A DNA stretch of 64,000 nt from Puffinus mauretanicus (Eukaryota; Chordata; Aves; Procellariiformes; Procellariidae). Location of the stretch: assembly GCA_023333565.1 (NCBI GenBank), contig JAJKFH010003599.1, forward strand, positions 806,001-870,000, read 5' to 3'. The notes under the pieces were generated by a model. The model ran no database searches, was not told where the DNA came from, and saw only the letters and a program-made list of their open reading frames with translations. Shown piece after piece: positions 48,301-57,407 of this stretch. The position numbers and the translations under genes are program-made. Numbering within the stretch: position 1 is the first letter of the stretch; every line of letters begins with the position of its first letter.

Positions 48301-48659
48301 GCTCTGTGGCTTTGGGAACTTGAACTAGCATTTCTGAGCAGCACCACATTTTTATCTCGTAGACATGCCAATGCATCTGATGCTAATGCTGTTACCTCTA
48401 ATAAGATTCTTCAGAAAAGTGTAATGAGCTGTCTTTAAAAAAGAAAGCTATCTGGTCATTGCAGCACAAGGCTCAATGCAGGCTAATTTACCTGCTGCTC
48501 GACACTTACCTGGAATTTAAGTGAGGTGTGTTCAGAATTCAGCTGTGCTTGATTTAGCACAGAGATTTTTTAACTCTGTATTCAAGCTGAGAGTTGCCAT
48601 GTTGCTGCCTTTTACTTCTTCTGTTCAAGGGTCTTCAAGTAAATACCTGGAAATACCAG
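45366..48659. other. Unique sequence, conserved-element-like texture at 46.6-46.9 kb
   Basis: No gene is recognised. 46640-46860 is complex sequence with several homeodomain-type motifs (ctaattag, cataattaatgg, tgcgcaacat) and no simple repeats. This texture is often seen in developmental enhancers, but conservation cannot be judged from one sequence. Frames at 45345-45599, 47053-47253, 47958-48239 and 48068-48328 lack domains. Confidence 0.4.
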
Positions 48660-48819
48660 GTTCAAGCTGACTTGTTGGACTAGATGATTGTCGTGGTTTA
48701 ACCCCAGCCGGCCACTGAGCACCACGCAGCCGCTCGCTCACCCCCCCCCGCCGGGTGGGATGGGGGAGAGAATCAGAAGGGTAAAAGTGAGAAAAACTCG
48801 TGGGTTGAGATAAAGACAG

Positions 48820-48825
48820 TTTAAT
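48820..48825 (-). terminator. LTR polyadenylation signal (ATTAAA)
   Basis: On the minus strand ATTAAA occurs about 180 bases downstream of the TATA box, followed by a ctgtctttatctcaaccc stretch, as expected for the R/U5 boundary of this LTR family. Confidence 0.65.
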
Positions 48826-49003
48826 AGGGAAAGCAAAAGCCACGCACGCAAGCAAAGCAAAACAAGGAATTCATTCACCACTTCCCAGCAGCAGGCAGGT
48901 GTTCAGCCATCGCCAGGAAAGCAGGGCTCCATCACGCGTAACAGTGACTTGGGAAGACAAACGCCATCACTCTGAACGCCCCCCCTCCTTCTTCTTCACC
49001 CAG

Positions 49004-49050
49004 CCTTATATGCTGAGCATGACGTCATATGGTATGGAATAGCCCATTGG
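49004..49050 (-). promoter_or_regulatory. LTR core promoter: CCAAT, CRE, TATA
   Basis: Reading the minus strand: CCAAT at 49046-49050, a palindromic CRE (atgacgtcat, core TGACGTCA) at 49019-49028, and CATATAAGG at 49004-49012. Spacing from the CRE to the TATA box is under 20 bases. All three elements are intact, so the LTR could still act as a promoter or enhancer for minus-strand transcription, though CpG methylation of the CRE would weaken it. Confidence 0.8.
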
Positions 49051-49618
49051 CCAGCTGGGCCAGCCGTCCTGGCCACGCTCCCTCCCAGCCCCCTGCACAT
49101 CTGACAGGGCATGGGAAGATGAAAAGTCCTTGACTAGCGTAAACAATACCTAGCAACAACCAAAACATCAGTGTGTCATCAACATTATTCTCACACTACA
49201 TCCAAAACACAGCACTATACCAGTTAATAGGAAGAAAATCAACTCCATCCCAGCCAAAACCAGGACAATGCTCTTTAAAGGTCCCTTCCAACCCAAACCA
49301 TTCTATGATTCTTAGTCCAGTGATACATATTTGTAGCTGAGATGTAAAAGACTAGACCATGAATCCCTTCAGCCTCAGTTTCATGCATCTCGGAAGTCCA
49401 AGTCCACAAAAAGGATCACACCTACCTTAGAAATCTCCTAGATGGAGAAAAGCCTCGTCTGGAAATCTTCCTTCATAGCTTCCAGGTTCTGAACTAGAGC
49501 TTCAAGCAGCTCATGATTAGCTATGTTGCGGCTTCAGTATCTTTACAGTTTTGTATGTGTCAACTTGGAGAAACTTGGACCCCTTTTAAGGTATCACAGA
49601 TCTTAGGGTAGTAGAGGC

Positions 49619-49707
49619 AAGTTTTGAGACTCTGTCATCTAACTTGAAGCTCTAGTTGCCGAAGGGAAGTTTTGAGACTGACTGTGGCATCTAAATGGAA
49701 GCTCTAG
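49619..49707. repeat. Imperfect tandem duplication, period about 48-52
   Basis: aagttttgagact starts both copies (49619 and 49667) and gctctag ends both (49655 and 49707). The inner parts have indels. This is an old local duplication. Confidence 0.7.
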
Positions 49708-49900
49708 AGCTTCAAAAACTACTCTCCCGAAGAGCTAGGTAGTTTCTGAAGTACCTTTGAACATACAACTTCTAGCCATCTGTGCCTCATATGCTATATC
49801 CTGGGAGTGTTGTGAGGGTAAATGTTATCAGTGCTCAGATCCTACAGTAAAGAGGGCTACATCTTTATCTACCTTAATGTACTCATTTTATCAGGGCTTT

Positions 49901-49964
49901 GATAAGTCCCTTGTGGGGACTTATCAACACTGTGTAGTGTTGAACAACACTGTGTAGTGTGGGC
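49901..49964. repeat. Perfect 10-bp-stem hairpin followed by 20-bp tandem repeat
   Basis: gataagtccc (49901-49910), loop ttgtg, then gggacttatc (49916-49925) is a perfect inverted repeat. Overlapping its last base, caacactgtgtagtgt occurs at 49925 and again at 49945 (20-base period). The first copy, with its following tg, is itself a 7-bp-stem hairpin (caacact/agtgttg). Such a cluster of dyad symmetry is unusual in this window. Confidence 0.85.
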
Positions 49965-51961
49965 AGGTCAGTCAAGCTCTCGGGGTTTGCAGAATGAGCA
50001 CAGTAAGTGCCTTTTTATCACACACGTCTCAGTACCACTGAATGCAGGAAATGAATTGCTGCACTATCCATCACTTTCCTGATTGTCCTGTCCATGGGCA
50101 GCCTGTTTCTGTTTGAAAGGAAAGGTCCTTGCCTTGGATCTCCGCTGGTGCTTATGTAGAGCTAAGAGTTTGTGGGAATTTTTTGCTAAACTATATTCAA
50201 CGCTCTAGGGAGATTCACAGGTGGTTTCTTATGCAGCAACACTTTCTGTATCCAAACTGCTGTTTGTTTCTCAAGTGCTCTACACATGGATACATCTCTA
50301 TATGATGTTGCTGATTGACAGCAGGTACCATACACCTCTTCCTATCAGCTCCTGCATGGTCCCATAACTGTCATCTCAACCCGTTTCCCAATACTACCAC
50401 CTTTTGAGTATGAAACTCCTTACAGCTCTTTTCCTTTTGACTTTACCTAGTTCACACACTGCTAGCCTTCCTCTTAAGTGATGTGTCTCTGTCATCATTA
50501 ATACCAGGTGTGTGCATGAATGGATTGCTCAGCAGTACAATTTTTGATCCAGATCCAGTGTTGAATTTCTGTCACGGTTCTGTCAAATTAGTGAGAGCTT
50601 ATGTGAGCTTTAAGCTTTATGCCGGCTGTGGAAGGACAGACTATGCCTAATCTGAATAAAGTTAAGCAGGTGAGGACAAGCAGGTGACACTTGATCCGTC
50701 ATAGAGCTTGTTGGTGCAAAAGTAACCAACAGAGTGATTTCTTAAAGAAATGTGAATAGGTGGATTTATTTCTTGCCAGATGACAGTTATAGCCAAACAG
50801 CATTTCTGATGTGGTACAGGATTTCCTAAAGCTGCATGTACTGCCTGATTAAGTTATGGCCTTATATGAGCATAATACCTTTCAGAAAAAGCCTTGTTTC
50901 CATTGTCATCTTAGAAATTCAGTAGTGAAATCAGGTGCTTTTCCAAGTGTTTTTAAAAAAAAAAAAAAACAACTGAAATTTGCTGATCAATAAATCAGTA
51001 CTCTGTTCTTCTCTCAGGAGTGGATACTGATTATTGCTCTCCCTGATGCAAAGTTTTGGTGATGGTGCCTTTGTATCTTTTGCTTCATTCATTATTTGAG
51101 GGTTTTTAACTTTCTACTACTTGATATTTAGAATGAACCAAATGATACTTTGAAGCAGCAGACAAAAATCAGACTTTATTGTTCTTTTAAATCAATATTT
51201 TTAAAGAGTACTAGAATAAATTTTTTTTATGGCACTATTAGTCCTGCATGGCATTGCCATTTTTAGTCGACGCTGTAATTTATATGATAATAACAACGAC
51301 AACAGAAAACATCCTTCGGCAAGATGAAATACAAATGACAATACATCCTCACATCACACTTTGGCATTTCTATCAAGAGTTGGAACCACAGAGGTCTGTG
51401 AAAATGAAAGATGCTGAGGACCAGCACCTTGAAATGGACCCAGTTTCAATCTGGGGAAAGGATGATAAGAATCAGTTTTTCTTGGCTAGATTAAGGAAGT
51501 ATCTAGGAAGAAAACTAAATCTATAGGTGGGTGCTAGTGAAAAGAAGCATTTCTGACAAAGCACTTCTGGACTTATTGAAAGTTGTAATGTCCTTTTCTC
51601 AAGAGCATCTAAATTTCTTTGCTTTGCTTGCGCTCACCTGGACCATCCCCTGGCTCAGAGCAGAGATTATTGCTTTTCAAAAAACAGACCCAGAATATTG
51701 TGGGCCCAGTCATTCTCCCATTCTGCACAAAATTCTGATTTACCCACTCCTAAGTTAAAACAGGCGAGAGCAATGCTGATGCCTTTGGCTGTAATCCTGA
51801 CCTGCTGAAAGTGAAAACTCCCAAACTGTTGCCCAGATGACTACTTAACCAAGGCCTACATCATTAGAGTACTTTTTAAACTCATTTTTTCAAAGGAGCC
51901 TAACTTCAGACATCTTATCTTTTAAGGAAACTCTGGTAAAGACTCTTTTCTCGTATGAATC

Positions 51962-54780
51962 TAGAATCACAGATGTAGAAGGCCAGAAAGGTCCCTGAGA
52001 AATAATCTTCTCCATACCTTTGCAGAGAGACAGGCTCCTGGTATGCCATGACCTTCTCTCAAGAGATGTTTGTCTCGTTGATTCCTCAAAAGCATTCAGT
52101 AAAGGCTGTTTTGCATCTTCTTTGGTTGCCAGTTCCTGCCTGTCACTCACCTTCCCAGTGTTCACCTTGCATCTCACCTAGCTCCTCTTAGCTGGAAGCT
52201 AAACCACATTGTTCACATCTTTTAATGTAGACAGACATTTATGCACTGAAAATACACATCAGCGTCACAAATGGCTTTCTGTGATTTATATACCTTGAAT
52301 GTGTTGATATGAAATGTATAATTTTATTTACTGATTGATTGATTTTCTGCAACAGCATCACATATTTACTTTGTGGTCCATAAAATTCAAGATCCTTTTT
52401 AGAAGCCTGGTCAGTTATTCCCCTCTTTTATCCAAGTATTTGGTTTCTCTGTCCTAAGTACAATGCTCTCTTCTTGACTCTACGGTGTTTGTCTTGCTGA
52501 TTTCAGGCATTTGTTCACTGTACAAAGATCACTTTGCATTCCAGTCCTGTCATCCCTCTAGTCTGGTGCCTTCCACCAATCCTGTTCTTTGAACTGGAAT
52601 AAGAATAATGCCTAGGACCAGATTTAGGATATTATTTGCAAGAATCGCCCCAGAAAGGTTGCCCCTAGTCTGCCCCCACTTCTACAATTAAGTTCGGAGA
52701 ACAATTCTTCTGAGTTTTTTTTCTCAATATTGCCCATTCACACTAGAACCATGTTTTCCTGGTTTGTTCATAGTAATGGTATAGAGGACAGTATCAGAAA
52801 TCCTACTGACATCAAGATTCATATATCACAGTTTTTTCCTGATACGTTTGGCCAGATGTCCTGTTAAAGTAAAATAAAATAAACTAAAAACCAGGAAAAG
52901 TCAGGGTTTCACAAGATTTGCTTTTGACCGCTCCATTGGAATGTTTCTCAGCCCTTAACAAAATTTAGTTTTTGAAATAGGTTTTTAGCCATTTGTTTCA
53001 GAATTCTTCTAAAAAACAAAGGCATTCTGACTATTCTGTAGTTCTCTGAGTCTCTTCTACCCTTGTATTCCCCACGCTTTTTTTCCTTTATAAAGTAGGT
53101 ACTTTACTTTTCCTCCTTCAGTCCCTTAGGATCTCTCCACCCTTCATCACTTTTTGATGCTAACTGCTTTAAGACTGTTCTTTAAATACTGGTGGATTTC
53201 ATCAAATATCACTAACGCAAGTATATCCAATTCATCTAAATGTTCTTCACCTTTTGCCTGAAGATGGACCAAAAGGCAATATCAAACCAACCTTTTGGTC
53301 ACAGCAGCTCTTGATTGCTCTCCTTTCCCGTCAGGCATGGGTTTGTATTCTCCTTTGCCTCCCTGTGCTTCTCATGTATTTTGCTTATTTAATTCTATCT
53401 TTTGCTAGCTTTATCTTGTGCAGTGCTCTTTTTTTTTTTTTTTTTTAATTGTGTATTTTCATGCTCGGGCTATTCCTTTATAGTCATCTGCAGCTATATG
53501 TCTTGTTTCTACTTTTTTTGCAATGCCTTTCTGATATTCAGATCTGCAATGAGCTTCTGATACAGTTGTAATATTCTCTTGCAGTGCTTATCTTTCATCT
53601 GCATTGGGACACTTTGTCATTATGTCTTTAATAAAGTCTCTTTCAGTAGTGCCAACTCTCAAACAGTACACCCTTATCCCTTGGATTATATTCCTAACAA
53701 AATCTTCCTGAGAGTTTTTGAGTTTATTTTTGTTGAAGTCCATTGATCCTTACTTTCCTGCTTTCATATATCCTTTTCTTAGCAAAGTCTTCTTTTGTGA
53801 TATTTTACAAATGATGTTCAGACTTTCCAGCCAGTTCTCCCTAGTTTGAACGAGGAGGCGGGGGAAATCCTTTCCCCTAGTAGTTAGTTTCCCCAAAATG
53901 TGTTGTTTCCATCTTAGCTTTTAGCTGGAGTGCATCCCAAATGCCACCTTGGCCTTACGGTTAAGCTAATTTGGCATAAGCGCTCTTTTTGGGAATTGTA
54001 TATATGTTTAATCTTGCAACAGGAAAATAGGTTCAGAAAAGCTTCTACCCACTTAGTGTATGGCAGTGCTACCAGTGTTGCCACTCCTCTTCTGTGTGAA
54101 GTGCTGCTATGCACTCGGATGTCAGGTAATTTGGGAACCAGGGCATCATCAAATGCAGAAGCTGTTTAATGAACTACAGTTGACTTTTGCAGAGATGGGT
54201 GGCACTAAATGCTCTTTTGGTTGGCAGGAAAAATTTGACTAATCGGAGATATATGTATGCATATATAAACATGCGTCCCAACGAAGTTATGGATCATCCT
54301 TGTCTTACAATACCATCCTTGAAAATATCATGTGGTTACTTCCAGTCTCCTGTTCTTATCAATTCTGTGCTTTGTACATTTTAATCCATTCCTAAGTACA
54401 GCTGCATTCATCCTCTGCTTCTGACTAAGAATCTGTAATAGTCTGCTGCTGGGAAATTCCCCCCCCCCCCCCCCTTTTTTTTTCTTTTCTTCCTTCAGAA
54501 CTTCTTGCAGTTCTAATTCTTGTCTCCCATCTGAACTTAGAGCAAGCACATACCATTTTCTCATATGTTTTACAGCCCTTTCTCCCTTTTTTTCCCCTGC
54601 CTGTCGTTCCTGGTCATGCTTGATACTAACATATCAGTCCTACAGATTGCCCCATCATGTTCTTGTAGTGCTGGCAGCTTCATCCATGTCCTAAGATTTC
54701 AAATTCTTCCTGTTTTATTAACCACATTCCTAACATCTGGGAATAGATGGCTCAACAGGCTGCCTCATTGCTCTCCCCAG
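51962..54780 (-). mobile_element. Long ancient CR1/L3-like LINE remnant with RT region
   Basis: The minus-strand LINE begins with its 3' end at about 51962 (ctagaatcacagatgtagaag, the aaggccagaagggacc-type tail). Towards higher coordinates, reading minus, blocks correspond to CR1 ORF2. Near 52630 is the counterpart of the GVPQGS-L-GP box, near 52790-52840 that of DFSKAFDTV, and near 52900-52920 the kgkSCLTNL block. Further 5', sequences at 53030-53150, 53210-53260, 53700-53850 and 54420-54450 parallel conserved CR1/L3 ORF2 segments in the correct order. There is no open frame; stops and indels are everywhere. A T18 run (53429-53446) and a C16T9 tract (54459-54483) interrupt it. About 2.8 kb is unusually long for an avian CR1 copy of such age. 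Subfamily and exact ends need a library search; internal gaps are possible. Confidence 0.75.
54459..54483. repeat. C16T9 homopolymer junction
   Basis: Sixteen C are followed directly by nine T. On the minus strand this is A9G16, a pure purine tract able to form a quadruplex or triplex. Its length is likely to be polymorphic and error-prone in assemblies. It lies inside the ancient LINE remnant. Confidence 0.9.
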
Positions 54781-56949
54781 TTTGCCTTGCCCTTTCAGCA
54801 TCAGCTGCCTACTTACAAGGATGATGGTTTTCTCTTTTATGTCAAGTCTTCCCATCGCTCCCCTTTTGCAGGATGCTGTTCCATGTTCAGTAAGGCCAGT
54901 GCTCAATACTGCCCAAGTATCCCTGTATCCCAGATCCTCGGGATCCATGCTTTGGAAATCCACTCTGTGCACTCAACGTTGTGCACCAGTATGCAATAAT
55001 AGATCAGAATAAAGCAGCCCTGCAAATCTGACAGGGAAACGGGCTAGCCCAAGCACCATGTATGCTTGTTTGCCATTTATACTGATAATTAAAAACTAAT
55101 GATAGTTGCATGTCTGCCAAGAAACAAACTCCCTTGGTTGAATGGGTGAGAAGAATTTTGCAAGGCAAGATTAAAGCATGCTTCCTTCTCTGCCGGCATC
55201 CAAGTGTCAACCTTTTGTTTGTGAACTGAGAAATTAATTGCTCCACAATGGAATCAGACTTTAAATTAGTGGAAGATGGTGTTGTCACTTCACTTTCAGT
55301 GGCTCAGCTGGCAGAGCTATGTCCCTGATTAGCTAGACAACAATTACCCTGCATCATTCCATCATTCATCCCCAATTACATTTTTCATTCTCATGGAGCA
55401 TCCTATTATCCCTATTTTAAAAACTTGAATGATTTACATCTGTCATCAGAGAGAACTGGAGTCTCCATCTCCAGACATGCCTTGGATGCCCCCATGTGAT
55501 GTCCAGTATTTCTCTGGGGACTGTGATTTTCTGGGCCATGGGCATCTCTTCACTTGAAACTTGACCGAGACCACTGAGTTCATGTCAAAGTGAACCATCT
55601 CAATTTTAGCTACTCTTCACTTGCACGCTATTTCAGTCAGCTTTGGAGACCAGAGATCATCTAAGCTGTCAACTGTATAGAATCTAAAGCTACAAAGGTG
55701 GTACAATAGAATGTCCGCGATATGCATTCATAAAGTTATCTTTGTTCTGTTTGTTGGTATTCTGTTTGTTGTTGCTCTAGCACTACCAGAAGTTGGCAGA
55801 ATCTTCTGAAAGAAATTCTGATTATCATGTACCCTTTAGAGCTAGTGGATTCAGAATAAGTAATGAATTTAAACAAGTACTATCCTAATTTCTCCACATC
55901 CATTTGGAATTGCCAGCAACCTGTATTTATCCTGAAACTGCCCGAGTGTAACATATACTTCGGTTTTGGTTTTCTTTTGTTGTTGCCATGGCCCTGCTGC
56001 CTGCATAGCTAGTTCCTCTCTGACCTCTTTTCCTCACCGCACCTCTCCCCATCCCATCAGAGCTGAACAAATGTAGTAGTGGCTGCAGAAAGGGGAGAAG
56101 AGGGAAGTGTAGACAGTTTCTATCCTTCTTCCCCTTTTTAAGGCTATTCCCTGTTGTATGACCTCTGTGGATCTTCCCTCCCTAGCAAGAAACACAGCAC
56201 CATGGAAATTGGCAAGCTTGCTCAGATGCAGCATCTTGAGCTTATGGGAAGAGACCAGTGACAGAGATCATACGGACCAGTCACCTCCAGTGACAGAGAG
56301 CATATGGACTTTGCATGGACAGAGGAGAGGTTCATATAAGTAACAAATGACCTATGAGTCTATTCAGAAGAACCTTTGGGAGCAAAGAACAAACTCACAG
56401 GGACATATCTGTGTCATGGCATTTCTTGAAGCATCAGTACTGCAACATAGTGCATTGGCTGGCTCTCCTTAATCTCCTTAAGATCTAGCTGCAACCTGTC
56501 CAACAATTATCAGAAGAATATATAAGAACCCGGAAGCCAAAAGAACCTTCAATGATTTGCTTTCATTTTAAAAGATTTAAGCTAGTGTACTATTCCTTAG
56601 GTGGTCCTTAGCTGGTCACAAGTTTCAGGAGTTCAGAAGCACAAATCCTTAAGGTGCTAGATAACCAACTGCTATAAAAAGGTGTATATCTTTGAAAGAG
56701 TAAAAATCGCTACTCTAGTCTTAAAGGAAAAAAGGAGAATCTTGCCAATCTGTCTGATGCTTTTAACCTTTATCAGATAACTTTTGTGGTTTATGGTACA
56801 ATTACAGGAAAGGATTAATATTTATATAATTAAATAAGATTTATGATGTTCCTTTTGCATAGAATCAGCATATCAACCTGTTCCTTTTTTCAGACAGTGA
56901 ATATATTAAAACTATTAAGTAAAACCAGGCTTACCACTCCATTTTGCTA
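54781..56949. other. Unique sequence between LINE remnants
   Basis: No gene is recognised. A 32-base tandem duplication is at 56255-56310. Frames at 54782-55012, 55004-55288 and 56034-56234 have no domains. Confidence 0.45.
56255..56310. repeat. Tandem duplication, 32-bp period
   Basis: ccagtgacagagatcatacg at 56255 recurs at 56287 with three differences over 24 bases. It is a local duplication outside any recognised element. Confidence 0.8.
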
Positions 56950-57360
56950 GAGATCACGTCTCCCCATTAAAAATGAGATTTGCCACTATTTACAAATGCC
57001 TCTCTGTTCTCAATTCAGCAGTCAGTTTTATAATGCAGGCTATTGCTCTGACTTTTAGTCCAGAAACTAAGCCTGCTTTGCTTAACTTCCCATAAAAAAT
57101 GCTGTCCAAAGACTTTCTGGATTCTAGGTTATATTACATCAGACTGGCTGCTGTCCTGATGTCCTCATCAATGCACTCTGTCGTATCCTTCTGACAGTAC
57201 TCCTTTTTAGTGAACCCGTGCTGATAATTTCCCTTTCTAATGAACCAATTTCTTCATCTCTTTATAAGAAGATTCCCAAGTCTCTCTTTGGGAGAAGAAA
57301 TGGGGTAACAAATCTCTCAAATGAGATACTTACCTTACCATTAAAATGTTTCTAAGTCAT
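56950..57360 (-). mobile_element. Second ancient CR1/L3-like fragment carrying RT block
   Basis: On the minus strand, sequence around 57210-57230 reads as the counterpart of the cagcacgggttcactaa (HGFTK-type) motif. Around 57090-57130 it reads as the counterpart of the ccagaaagtctttgga (DFQKAFD-type) motif. The spacing is that of a CR1/L3 reverse transcriptase. These are the same RT blocks found at about 52.8-52.9 kb in the larger remnant, so this is a separate insertion or a duplicated piece. Homology may continue weakly to about 58.0 kb, which I cannot confirm. No open frame remains. Confidence 0.7.
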
Positions 57361-57391
57361 CCCATCGTCTCTGTTTCCATGTTAGACCATG

Positions 57392-57407
57392 GAGAGAGAG
57401 AGAGAGA
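57392..57407. repeat. (GA)8 microsatellite
   Basis: Eight uninterrupted GA units. A short, probably polymorphic dinucleotide repeat. Confidence 0.9.

Larger units (their letters stand above)
48689..49267 (-). mobile_element. Solo LTR of an avian ERVL-type endogenous retrovirus
   Basis: The 579-bp element has TG...CA ends in sense orientation (minus strand: tgtcctggttttggctggga to ggggttaaaccacgaca). The terminal sequences match a widespread bird ERVL-class LTR known from memory. It is flanked by a 5-bp target duplication, atgat at 48684-48688 and atgct at 49268-49272 (one mismatch), the length typical of ERVL. Read on minus, a CCAAT box, a CRE, a TATA-like box and an ATTAAA polyadenylation signal occur in the order U3-R-U5. 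No internal gag, pol or env sequence is present, so this is a solo LTR left by recombination between the two LTRs of a provirus. The local GC rise at 48.7-49.1 kb is entirely due to this element. Confidence 0.93.
48660..49313 (+). mobile_element. CR1 3' end split by an LTR insertion
   Basis: Left part (about 48660-48688): gttcaagctgacttgttgg then actagatgat. Right part (49273-49313): ctttaaaggtcccttccaac then ccaaaccattctatgattct. Joined across the LTR these are a contiguous CR1 tail on the + strand, so a CR1 fragment of about 70 bases was the target of the LTR insertion. The 5' limit of the CR1 is uncertain because sequence left of 48660 does not clearly match. Confidence 0.85.
49314..51961. 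other. Unique sequence with small repeats and hairpins
   Basis: No gene is recognised. An imperfect 48-52-base duplication (aagttttgagact ... gctctag) is at 49619-49707, and a hairpin and tandem hairpin are at 49901-49964. A15 is at 50955-50969. The 92-codon frame at 51248-51526 (+) has no recognised domain. Confidence 0.45.

Noticed and set aside
48625..48855. 76-codon minus-strand frame
   Set aside because: It spans the LTR end and flank and encodes no retroviral or host domain.
54565..54999. 144-codon plus-strand frame
   Set aside because: Its left part is antisense to the old LINE remnant and pyrimidine-rich. No domain.
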